19,765 bases of DNA from an archaeon (GTDB lineage Archaea; Iainarchaeota; Iainarchaeia; Iainarchaeales; Iainarchaeaceae). The notes under the pieces are model-generated. The model saw only the letters and a list, made by a program, of their open reading frames with translations. It made no database searches and was not told where the DNA came from. Positions within the stretch are counted from its first letter, which is position 1. Every line of letters begins with the position of its first letter. A program made the translations under genes and the position numbers. Shown here in pieces: positions 6,635-12,988 of the stretch. The stretch is taken from the NCBI GenBank assembly GCA_024653905.1, contig JANLGZ010000042.1:1-19765 (forward strand), written 5' to 3'.

Positions 6635-6652
6635 TGCAGTCGTTTGACTGCA
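6635..6652. other. Perfect hairpin in the longest intergenic gap
   Basis: TGCAGTC (6635-6641) and GACTGCA (6646-6652) form a perfect 7-bp GC-containing stem closed by a GTTT loop. GCATG at 6611-6615 and CATGC at 6655-6659 could pair outside it, across asymmetric C-rich flanks. A TATA-like TTTTTAAAATGG lies just upstream at about 6586-6597. The element could be part of a small RNA, a regulatory dyad or chance. The gap from 6538 to 6852 otherwise holds only promoters and pyrimidine-rich sequence; no box C/D motifs and no convincing small gene were seen. Confidence 0.3.
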
Positions 6653-6750
6653 CCCATGCCCTTTAATTATTCAGATGCATTCTTTTCCCCCCACTATTGT
6701 TTTTTTTCGGGAAATCCATCCTAATCCAATCTGTAAGTATTGTGCCTTTG

Positions 6751-6760
6751 AAATTTAAAA
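6751..6760 (+). promoter_or_regulatory. Possible distal TATA-like box upstream of dph6
   Basis: AAATTTAAAA would place a start near 6781-6785, giving an untranslated leader of about 70 nt to ATG 6853. The nearer box at 6819-6832 is the more likely main promoter. Confidence 0.2.
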
Positions 6761-6818
6761 TTATGTTGGAGTGTTAATATTGCTTTTTTTTCCAAAGAAA
6801 GTTTAGTTTCCTTACCCT

Positions 6819-6832
6819 TTTGATTATTAATT
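6819..6832 (+). promoter_or_regulatory. TATA-like box for dph6
   Basis: TTTGATTATTAATT is centred 27 nt upstream of ATG 6853 with no Shine-Dalgarno between, indicating a leaderless transcript. This position excludes the in-frame TTG at 6820 as the start, because it lies inside the box. Confidence 0.45.
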
Positions 6833-6852
6833 CTTTTCCCGCGAATTTGATT

Positions 6853-7536
6853 ATGTTGGGGGTCTTATTTTCCGGGGGTAAAGATTCAGTATTCACGCTT
6901 TATTATTATTTAGAGCAGGGTTGGGATGTAAAGTGTTTAATTTCCTTAAAATCCGAGAATAATCAAAGTTGGATGTTTCATACTCCTGCCATTGAAATGG
7001 CTGAGCTGCAGTCAGAAGCAATCGGAATTCCAATTATCTTGCAGGAAACCAAAGGGGAAAAAGAAAAAGAATTAATTGATTTGGAAAAAGCACTGAAAAA
7101 GGCAAAAGCCAAGTATAAAATCACAGGGGTTTGTGTAGGTGCTTTATTATCTGATTATCAGCAGGAAAGGGTTAACAGGGTTTGCCATGCTTTGGGTTTG
7201 AAATGCTTTGCTCCGCTCTGGCATAAAAAGCAGGAACAATTGCTTTCGGAAATAATTTCTCTGGGTTTTGATGTGAGGATTGCGGGAGTGGCATCTCAGG
7301 GTTTAGGAAAAGATTTTTTGGGAAAAAAAATAAATAAAAAAACGTTTGAACAGTTCCTGGAATTGAACAGAAAAATAGGCTTTCATGTCGGCGGAGAAGG
7401 CGGGGAATACGAAAGCCTTGTTGTTGATGGACCTATTTTCAAAAAGAAAATACTTCTTGTAAAAACAAAAAAAATAATGGTTGATGAATATTCCGGTACT
7501 TTACAGATTTTAAAAGCCGAACTAAAAAAGAAGTGA
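6853..7536 (+). CDS. dph6: Diphthine--ammonia ligase (diphthamide synthetase)
   Basis: Dph6 performs the last step of diphthamide synthesis on archaeal/eukaryotic elongation factor 2, amidating diphthine with ammonia and ATP. The 227-residue product matches the short archaeal form. It begins MLGVLFSGGKDSVFTLYYY with the PP-loop SGGKDS at 7-12, has the family HTPAIEMAELQSEAIGIP segment at 43-60, GALLSDYQQERV at 97-107, and the diagnostic GGEGGEYESLVVDGP at 180-194. ATG 6853 is chosen because the core starts there and a TATA box lies about 27 nt upstream. Its last 15 nt overlap the end of the amidohydrolase gene on the other strand. Confidence 0.92.
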   Translation: MLGVLFSGGKDSVFTLYYYLEQGWDVKCLISLKSENNQSWMFHTPAIEMAELQSEAIGIPIILQETKGEKEKELIDLEKALKKAKAKYKITGVCVGALLSDYQQERVNRVCHALGLKCFAPLWHKKQEQLLSEIISLGFDVRIAGVASQGLGKDFLGKKINKKTFEQFLELNRKIGFHVGGEGGEYESLVVDGPIFKKKILLVKTKKIMVDEYSGTLQILKAELKKK

Positions 7537-8709
7537 TTTTTTTTCCATTCTTATTTTTCCGTCAATTATAACATCAGAAACATTTAATCCATTGGCTGAA
7601 TAAACTGCCGAAGAAATCACGTCATTAATCGGTTTTAAATTATGCTCAATATCAAGCGTTATTAAATCAGCTTTTTTTCCCTTTTCAATCGAACCGATAT
7701 CATCAAGCATCAGGCATTCTGTTCCTTTTATTGTTGCCATGTCAAGTATCTGTTGAGAAGTGATTGCTTTTGGATTCCACTTGTGGTGTTTGTGAAGCAA
7801 AGCAGCAGTTTTCATTTCCTCAAACATGTCCAGATTGTTATTGCTGGCAACACTGTCTGTTCCCAAACCTACAGTAATGTTTTCTTCCAGCATTTCCACA
7901 AGTGGCATTACTCCTCCTGAAGCAAGTTTCATATTGGAAACAGGATTATGTGAAACCTTAGCTTTTTTTCCTGCAATTTTTCTTATCTCTCCTTTGGTAA
8001 TCCAGATACAGTGGACAAGCAGACAGTTTTTTCCAAGAAAACCTATTGAATCAAGGTACTCAATTGCCAGTTTTCCTTTTTGCTGTAAAATATCATATCT
8101 TTCTTTTCTTGTTTCTCCTACATGAATTCTTCTGAGGAGTTTTTTTGAATTGCTGAACTCAATAACTTTTTTCAGGGTTTCTTCATCGCAGTTGCAGATT
8201 GAATTTGCAGCTATTGCGCCTTTAACTAACTTGCTTTTTAATCCCGAAAGAAATTTTTTTGAATCTTTTAAAGTTTCTGCATTATTCACTGTTGAAGAAA
8301 TAACTCCTCTTACTTTTGCTTCCTCAAAAGCCTCCAATCTCGCGTCTGAAAATTTATAAGAATCATAAATAGTCGTGGTTCCAAATCTGATTGCTTCCCT
8401 CAGCCCATCAAGAGTGTTTTCGTAGGTTTTTTTCGGGGTAAGTTTGGCTTCTTCATTAGAAATTGATTTTAACCAGTCGAACAATTCCGCTTCGTCGCTT
8501 TTTCCCTTAAGCGAATGCATGCCCAAATGAGTATGAGTATTGATTAAGCCAGGCATCAAGATTTTTCCAGAGCAATCAATCATTTCCTCATCTTTGAGGT
8601 TTTTGCCTATTTGCGCAATTCTGTTCTCTTCTATAAGGACATCGGCATTTCTGAGTATTTCCCGTTTAGGGTTCTGGGTTATAATATAACTGCAGTTTTT
8701 CAGAAGCAT
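7522..8709 (-). CDS. Amidohydrolase of the methylthioadenosine / S-adenosylhomocysteine deaminase family
   Basis: The 395-residue product is a metal-dependent deaminase of the TrzN/MtaD/DadD group, which deaminates SAH, methylthioadenosine or 5'-deoxyadenosine in the SAM-recycling pathways. Metal ligands and signatures are visible: NTHTHLGM with H59/H61, RIHVGETRKER with H196 and E199, LLVHCIW with H233, SHNPVSNMKLASGGVMP at 253-269, and GLGTDSVASNNNLDMFEEM with D285. The C-terminal segment returns to the urease-like sandwich domain (KKADLITLD, then NVSDVIIDGKI). It is a little shorter than the usual 420-430 residues, with no motif missing. Which adenosine analogue is preferred cannot be told. 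It has its own TATA-like box about 27 nt upstream, overlapping the end of the upstream gene. Confidence 0.87.
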   Translation of the reverse strand: MLLKNCSYIITQNPKREILRNADVLIEENRIAQIGKNLKDEEMIDCSGKILMPGLINTHTHLGMHSLKGKSDEAELFDWLKSISNEEAKLTPKKTYENTLDGLREAIRFGTTTIYDSYKFSDARLEAFEEAKVRGVISSTVNNAETLKDSKKFLSGLKSKLVKGAIAANSICNCDEETLKKVIEFSNSKKLLRRIHVGETRKERYDILQQKGKLAIEYLDSIGFLGKNCLLVHCIWITKGEIRKIAGKKAKVSHNPVSNMKLASGGVMPLVEMLEENITVGLGTDSVASNNNLDMFEEMKTAALLHKHHKWNPKAITSQQILDMATIKGTECLMLDDIGSIEKGKKADLITLDIEHNLKPINDVISSAVYSANGLNVSDVIIDGKIRMEKKSLLF

Positions 8710-8730
8710 AAAACAGTTTTCCCGCTAAGG

Positions 8731-8740
8731 GTTTTTAAGT
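8731..8740 (-). promoter_or_regulatory. TATA-like box for the amidohydrolase gene
   Basis: The minus strand reads ACTTAAAAAC, centred 27 nt before ATG 8709. It overlaps the last codons and stop of the upstream surface-protein gene, so the amidohydrolase can be transcribed independently of that operon. Confidence 0.4.
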
Positions 8741-9667
8741 ACACGCCCCGTCTTCTGGTTCTTTTTCAGAGTAAACCTTTGTTTTGTCCGCTATGCCTGA
8801 AACATCTGTTCCTTGCTCTTTCCATATTAAAGAACACTCATAACCATATTCACAGCCAGTGCATAAGTGTTCTGTTACACACTTGCTTCCTTCCAAATAA
8901 GTTCTGCCGATTCCGTTTGTCTGGCAGGATGAACTTATTCCGGCGATTACTTCAAATTCTTTTTCTGCAATACTTACTCCTGCATCCTCGCTGTCAACAG
9001 TAATTCTTGCGAGATATCTGCCGCTCAAATCAGTTGAGAATTGCTGTGCGATTATTTTGCGTTCACCAGGAGTTAACCTTGCTGTTTTTCCTTTAAAGTT
9101 CTGTTTCAGAATCAGGGTTTCTCTGGTTTCTTCTTTTTTTATTAAAAAAATTTCCACAGTATGTAAAATATCCACTGCATCAAGCGAACCATTGTTCAAA
9201 ATACTGAAGGTTAGTGTTGCTGTTTCACCTCTCCGCAAACTGTCTTTCATTTCAAGTATTTCTGAATTAAGTGTTGCTGGTTTTTCACCAAAATAAACAA
9301 CACAATCACTTATGATTTCTTTTCTCTTGCACCTGAAATGACCGAGAACAAAATAATTCGTTGCTAAAGTTATTTGCCTTGCATCAACAGTTATTTTATC
9401 AGAGGCACAAGCTTCTGCACTTGTGCATTCAAAACGAACATTTCTATTCGGCCCATCGAGATTTGCCGCTCTTATTACATAACCGCTTTGAAAAGCCATA
9501 TCAATTGTGAACAGGCTTCCTTCATTTGCCTCAGCAAGATCAAGTGAATTTTGCATTTTTACTGTTTGGTCTTCTGAAGGGAATAAAAAAAAATTAATTG
9601 CAATTAAAAGAATTGCTATTGCCGTAATTGCCATTATAATAAGCATGAAAGGAGATGATTCTGCCAT
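8735..9667 (-). CDS. Membrane-anchored extracellular protein with a CARDB/Ig-like domain and cysteine-rich C-terminus
   Basis: The 310-residue product is not recognised as a named family. Residues 7-29 (FMLIIMAITAIAILLIAIN) are a single N-terminal membrane anchor with only a short head before it. The rest would be outside the cell. Residues about 131-240 look like a CARDB/Ig-type beta domain (LRRGETATLTFSILNNGS, then LTPGERKII and GRYLARITVDSED). Ten cysteines occur in two groups: 81, 87, 113, 122, and 248, 263, 269, 272, 278, 309. An even count outside the membrane suggests disulfides. Translation is coupled to the upstream small membrane protein by a TAATG junction, with a strong GGAGG at 9676-9680, 8 nt before the start. 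Function is unknown; a surface or envelope role is inferred. Confidence 0.75.
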   Translation of the reverse strand: MAESSPFMLIIMAITAIAILLIAINFFLFPSEDQTVKMQNSLDLAEANEGSLFTIDMAFQSGYVIRAANLDGPNRNVRFECTSAEACASDKITVDARQITLATNYFVLGHFRCKRKEIISDCVVYFGEKPATLNSEILEMKDSLRRGETATLTFSILNNGSLDAVDILHTVEIFLIKKEETRETLILKQNFKGKTARLTPGERKIIAQQFSTDLSGRYLARITVDSEDAGVSIAEKEFEVIAGISSSCQTNGIGRTYLEGSKCVTEHLCTGCEYGYECSLIWKEQGTDVSGIADKTKVYSEKEPEDGACT

Positions 9668-9915
9668 TATCTTTTCCTCCTCATTTTAGGTTTGAAAATT
9701 TGGTGTATTTCCCATTTCCATAATTTTTCCATGACAATTGTTATTCCGGTTACAATTACAGCCAGAACAATAACGCTTTCAAAATCCCCTACAAACATGA
9801 AATATCTGTTCAGATCCATGCTCCAGAGTTTTAACCATCCGAGCAGAAGCACAACCACGATTAATCCTATTGAAACATAAAGGCCTTTTTCTATCCAGTA
9901 AATTACTTTTCCCAT
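9667..9915 (-). CDS. Small two-helix membrane protein
   Basis: The 82-residue product has two predicted membrane helices, about 12-30 (LYVSIGLIVVVLLLGWLKL) and about 43-62 (DFESVIVLAVIVTGITIVME). A basic C-terminal tail (FKPKMRRKR) is probably cytoplasmic. No family is recognised. Its stop shares one nucleotide with the start of the cysteine-rich anchored protein, so the two are co-translated and may act together at the membrane. A TATA-like box at 9938-9949 gives it a promoter separate from the DNA ligase gene 40 nt upstream. The coding frame is supported by the operon junction and hydrophobic pattern; the function is unknown. Confidence 0.7.
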   Translation of the reverse strand: MGKVIYWIEKGLYVSIGLIVVVLLLGWLKLWSMDLNRYFMFVGDFESVIVLAVIVTGITIVMEKLWKWEIHQIFKPKMRRKR

Positions 9916-9937
9916 GCTTTAAAGAATAAACAAAGGG

Positions 9938-9949
9938 GTATTTAATTTC
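9938..9949 (-). promoter_or_regulatory. TATA-like box for the small membrane protein operon
   Basis: The minus strand reads GAAATTAAATAC, centred about 29 nt before ATG 9915, in the 40-nt gap after the ligase stop. Confidence 0.4.
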
Positions 9950-9955
9950 GTGTAT

Positions 9956-11818
9956 TTAAGCGTCTTTTAGCGCTACATTACCCTGCTTTTCAAACATCTG
10001 AATAATTTCTTTTACTGTTGTTGATTCTTCGGGTTTCTTTTCTCTGAATTTAATCATTCTTGGAAACCTCAAAGCATAACCCTGACCATTTTCATTTCCT
10101 GCTAAATGAGTTGGGCTTTTGGTTATTTCATCTGCCCTTACTTCAATCACATATTCAGGTTTTACCCAAAAATCAGGTTCAATTCCTGATTCTACTCTTG
10201 CAGGCTTATTTTTTTCCTTTATTTTACTAAGTTTAGCTTCCAGTTCTTTAAGGATTTCCTCGGTCATTCCTGTTCCTATTTTTGCAATTGATTTGAAAGA
10301 ATCTGTTTCAGAATCATAAGCCGCGGTTAAAACCCCGCCTATTCCAAACTGGGTTCTTTTTCCTTTGCCCTCAAAATAACCAATTATTGTAACATCGACA
10401 GAATCATTAAGTTCGCCTTTGTAACTTCTTTTTAGTTTAATCCATGAGTATTTTCTTGCTCCTGCAATATACTCTGCTTTGGGGTCTTTTGCAATAATCC
10501 CCTCCAAACCCGATTCAACATTTTCCAAAAAGAATTTTTCTATTTCCTCAGGGTTTTCAGTAAAAATACTTTTAGTCGGTTCAATCAGAGGTCCTTTTGT
10601 AATCATGCTTTCCAGTTTTTTTCTTCTTTCAATAAACGGTTTTTCCATCCAGTTTGTTCCGTTAAAAAACATTATGTCAAAAACAAAAAGTTTCAAAGGA
10701 AATTCGATTGCTTTTTTTTCGATATCGTATTTTCTTCTTCTCTGAATTGTAACCTGAAAAGGAAAATATTCCTGTGTTATTTCATTAACTGCAAGTGCTT
10801 CTCCTTCAAAAATAACTTCATTTCCTTTAATCTGTTCCCTAACCGCTTTAATTATATCAGGAAACATATCAGTCATGTTTTCTGATTGCCTTGAAAAAAT
10901 TGTAACTTCATTTCCTTTTTTGTGAACCTGCAACCTAAAACCATCATACTTTGCCTCAACAACGCATTTTCCAATTTTTTCTATAATTTCTTTTGCTGTC
11001 GGAAGCCTTTCAGCAAGCGTAGGTCTGATTGGAGTTCCAGGGGTTATCTGCAAATCATTTAAACCTTTCAAACCTTTCTCTTTCAGTTTTTCCGCTATTG
11101 CACCTAAATCAGAATGAATATTAAATCTTGTTTCAATCATTACTCTTATTCTTGCTTTTGCTTTTCTTTCAAATTCTTCTTTTCTTTTCTCTTCACTCTT
11201 ACGAGTACCTCCGGCTTTTTTTTCTTTTAATTCTGCTTCAATCTCTTTTACAATTTTTTTGTTTTTTATAAATTCTGAAAGATAATTTGTTGCAAGCGAA
11301 TCCATTAATGTTGGATCGCCAGCACCAAGTCTCAAATTTCCGAGCGGTATTCTTGCAATATATTTTGCTTCTTTTGGTGAAGCGCTGTTTAATAATTCCG
11401 CAAACATTTTGAGTTTTGATTCTTGGCTTCCTTTGCCTTCAAGATTTGACATTTTTACAAAATTTTCAAATACTTTTTTTATTGAAAGTTTTTCTGAAAA
11501 CAATGCCTGCTGTTTCTTTTTTTTGGAATATTTTTCCGAAACTAAACCCAAATCCCCTAATTCTTTGTAACTTTTTTTTATTTCTTCTTTTGAATAACCA
11601 TTAGCTTTAGCTAATCCTTGTTCAATCAAACCTTCGCCCAAACCAGCTTCTAGTGCAATGTGGTTAGGTCCGAGGATTCCCTGTGAAAGATAAATAATGT
11701 GCTTTATTTCCTCTTTTTTGGCTTTTTCAAATAGTTCTGCCAGAATTACAGTCATTTCCAAACGAGAGCTGATATTTTCTATTTTGTCAAAATAATCCGC
11801 TAATTCTGAAAAATCCAT
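9956..11818 (-). CDS. lig: ATP-dependent DNA ligase, archaeal replicative type
   Basis: The 620-residue enzyme seals nicks during replication and repair. It has the three-domain archaeal/eukaryotic LigI layout: an N-terminal DNA-binding domain (1 to about 245, with IPLGNLRLGAGDPTLMDSLA at 157-176), an adenylation domain with motif I EAKYDGFRLQVHKK (K290 takes AMP), FSRQSENMTDMFPD and FEGEALAVN, then the OB domain with EGIIAKDP, SWIKLKRSY and RFPRMIKFREKK. The end, EIIQMFEKQGN, is usual for the family. One oddity is a highly charged segment at about 191-222 (EAELKEKKAGGTRKSEEKRK and following) between the ligase landmarks, probably an insertion relative to typical enzymes of 550-600 residues. 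A TATA-like box lies 26 nt upstream of the start. The gene probably forms a single transcript. Confidence 0.95.
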   Translation of the reverse strand: MDFSELADYFDKIENISSRLEMTVILAELFEKAKKEEIKHIIYLSQGILGPNHIALEAGLGEGLIEQGLAKANGYSKEEIKKSYKELGDLGLVSEKYSKKKKQQALFSEKLSIKKVFENFVKMSNLEGKGSQESKLKMFAELLNSASPKEAKYIARIPLGNLRLGAGDPTLMDSLATNYLSEFIKNKKIVKEIEAELKEKKAGGTRKSEEKRKEEFERKAKARIRVMIETRFNIHSDLGAIAEKLKEKGLKGLNDLQITPGTPIRPTLAERLPTAKEIIEKIGKCVVEAKYDGFRLQVHKKGNEVTIFSRQSENMTDMFPDIIKAVREQIKGNEVIFEGEALAVNEITQEYFPFQVTIQRRRKYDIEKKAIEFPLKLFVFDIMFFNGTNWMEKPFIERRKKLESMITKGPLIEPTKSIFTENPEEIEKFFLENVESGLEGIIAKDPKAEYIAGARKYSWIKLKRSYKGELNDSVDVTIIGYFEGKGKRTQFGIGGVLTAAYDSETDSFKSIAKIGTGMTEEILKELEAKLSKIKEKNKPARVESGIEPDFWVKPEYVIEVRADEITKSPTHLAGNENGQGYALRFPRMIKFREKKPEESTTVKEIIQMFEKQGNVALKDA

Positions 11819-11838
11819 GTTAAAATTAGTGTTAAATC

Positions 11839-11850
11839 GTTATAATAGGT
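11839..11850 (-). promoter_or_regulatory. TATA-like box for the DNA ligase gene
   Basis: The minus strand reads ACCTATTATAAC, centred 26 nt before ATG 11818, with no Shine-Dalgarno between: the leaderless arrangement. Confidence 0.45.
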
Positions 11851-11869
11851 TTTTCATTAATAAAATTTA

Positions 11870-11880
11870 GTTTAAAATAC
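11870..11880 (+). promoter_or_regulatory. TATA-like box for tRNA-Pro
   Basis: GTTTAAAATAC ends 28 nt before the mature tRNA 5' end. It would start transcription about 8-10 nt upstream of the mature end, leaving a short leader for RNase P to remove. Confidence 0.4.
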
Positions 11881-11908
11881 TTGTTGTATACAAGTTTTTC
11901 TTAATTGG

Positions 11909-11981
11909 GGGGCCGTGGTGTAGCCTGGTAGCATATAAGCTTTGGGAGCTTACGACCCCGGTTCAAATCCGGGCGGTCCCA
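11909..11981 (+). tRNA. tRNA-Pro (anticodon UGG)
   Basis: A full 73-nt cloverleaf can be folded by eye. The acceptor stem is GGGGCCG (11909-11915) with CGGTCCC (11974-11980) and discriminator A at 11981. The D-arm is at 11918-11934. The anticodon stem is TAAGC/GCTTA around loop TTTGGGA, placing anticodon TGG at 11943-11945. The variable loop is 4 nt, and the T-arm is CCCGG/CCGGG with loop TTCAAAT. No intron is present. CCA is not encoded, so it must be added by a CCA-adding enzyme. A T-rich tract follows (CTTTTATTTTTCT) as a likely terminator. The prolyl-tRNA synthetase gene lies about 1 kb downstream on the same strand. Confidence 0.96.
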
Positions 11982-11995
11982 CTTTTATTTTTCTA
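11982..11995 (+). terminator. T-rich tract after tRNA-Pro
   Basis: CTTTTATTTTTCTA directly follows the discriminator base. Short T-runs act as archaeal terminators. The tract also reaches the stop codon of the convergent methyltransferase-like gene. Confidence 0.4.
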
Positions 11996-12889
11996 AAACT
12001 GAAATTCAGTTCCTTGGTGGATTAGTTTTACATCTGTTGGGTTTATTTTTCGGTAAATTCTGTATTCTTCATTAGGATCACCAATACAAATTAAGCCTCC
12101 AATTCTGATATCTTTCATTGCATGCCTGACAAGTTTTGCAGCATTTTCTCTAAAAGTGTAAGGCAGGAACCAGCCCATCCTGATAACATCTGCTTTTCTA
12201 TTCCCGGCTAGATAAGGACCTGTTCTTAGATTGTGCTGAACATAAGCAACCCTGCTTTTTTCTTTTCTTTCCATTGCTTTTTTATTAACAGTTTTATCAA
12301 GTGCAATTATATCTGCAGTAATGCCTGCTCTTTTTAGTTCTCTTTCTAATTGTATGCTTGATGTTAATTCTCCTGCCCCGTACTCGATTATAATAGGATT
12401 TTTGATGCCGGCTGTTTTCAATTCTGATGCTAATTGTTTATCCATTAAGTGATATCTATTAATGGACATTTCTGGAACTGTTTCAGCCATTACTTCAATT
12501 AAGGCATCTCTTAATTTAGGGTCATTTAAAACAGTTTCAATTGATTTTTTTGAAACTCTTGTTTTTCTGATTTTAAAAAAATTATAAAATCCATCTAACA
12601 ATCCTCCAAAATCGCCTTGTAGCTTAAAAAAACTAGTGACTCCTCTTCGGTTTCTTCTTTTTAGGGCTTCTTTAATTGTTTCTAAAAATTTTTTATGTCC
12701 GGTAAAAAATTTCAAAACTTTAAAATAGGGCGTTGTTTGAATATCTGCAAACTCTCTTTTGGCGTGATGTAATTGATTTTCTAATAAAGTGGGTTTTCCG
12801 CCTGTGGAATAGCTTCTTATTGCCTGGCTTTTTGAATAAGTCCATTTATGCAATAATTCCACAGTAGCTTTTCCGGTGCGTTTTAACAT
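11993..12889 (-). CDS. Methyltransferase-like protein (Rossmann-type SAM-binding fold), substrate unknown
   Basis: The 298-residue product has a C-terminal half resembling a class I SAM-dependent methyltransferase. A glycine-rich motif I, NPIIIEYGAGELTSS, spans 164-178. It is followed by a helix and a strand ending in acid, ADIIALDKT (192-200). A DXXR-type strand (ADVIRMGWFLPY at 233-244) and GGLICIGDPNEEY at 264-276 follow. No substrate-defining NPPY or similar motif is visible. The N-terminal 150 residues are basic and helical, without a recognised domain, and could bind RNA or DNA. It converges on tRNA-Pro with an 11-nt gap; a tRNA target is only a guess from position. The fold assignment is moderate and the activity is unproven. 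A possible TATA-like element lies at 12912-12924. Confidence 0.6.
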   Translation of the reverse strand: MLKRTGKATVELLHKWTYSKSQAIRSYSTGGKPTLLENQLHHAKREFADIQTTPYFKVLKFFTGHKKFLETIKEALKRRNRRGVTSFFKLQGDFGGLLDGFYNFFKIRKTRVSKKSIETVLNDPKLRDALIEVMAETVPEMSINRYHLMDKQLASELKTAGIKNPIIIEYGAGELTSSIQLERELKRAGITADIIALDKTVNKKAMERKEKSRVAYVQHNLRTGPYLAGNRKADVIRMGWFLPYTFRENAAKLVRHAMKDIRIGGLICIGDPNEEYRIYRKINPTDVKLIHQGTEFQF

Positions 12890-12911
12890 ATTAATAGTAA
12901 TAATTATTTAG

Positions 12912-12924
12912 ATGTATTTAATTC
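12912..12924 (-). promoter_or_regulatory. Possible TATA-like box for the methyltransferase-like gene
   Basis: The minus strand contains GAATTAAATAC, centred about 30 nt before ATG 12889. Nearby AT-rich sequence makes the exact element uncertain. Confidence 0.3.
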
Positions 12925-12953
12925 AGCTGTTTTTTTAAAGGTCGTATCAACCC

Positions 12954-12965
12954 AAATACTTTTAA
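12954..12965 (+). promoter_or_regulatory. TATA-like box for proS
   Basis: AAATACTTTTAA is centred about 29 nt upstream of the ProRS ATG at 12989, consistent with a leaderless or nearly leaderless transcript. Confidence 0.4.
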
Positions 12966-12988
12966 TTTCTCCCCAATTACTTATTTCC

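Noticed and set aside
6594..6666. Two 17-codon open frames over the intergenic hairpin (ATG 6594 and ATG 6613), possible leader peptides
   Set aside because: They have no ribosome-binding site, no attenuation-like codon runs and no conservation evidence; the hairpin itself is the more notable signal.
6661..6718. 18-codon minus-strand frame in the same gap
   Set aside because: No TATA-like box or SD precedes it, and the sequence is low complexity.
6820..6852. N-terminal extension of Dph6 from TTG 6820
   Set aside because: The codon lies inside the TATA-like box, and the family begins just before the SGGKDS loop, as it does from ATG 6853.
8611..9003. 130-codon open frame antisense to the amidohydrolase and surface-protein genes
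   Set aside because: It spans the ends of two supported genes on the other strand, and its product is low-complexity with no recognisable domain.
8735..9667. Type IV pilin-like (class III) signal peptide on the cysteine-rich surface protein
   Set aside because: No Lys/Arg-Gly cleavage site precedes the hydrophobic segment; a plain membrane anchor fits better.
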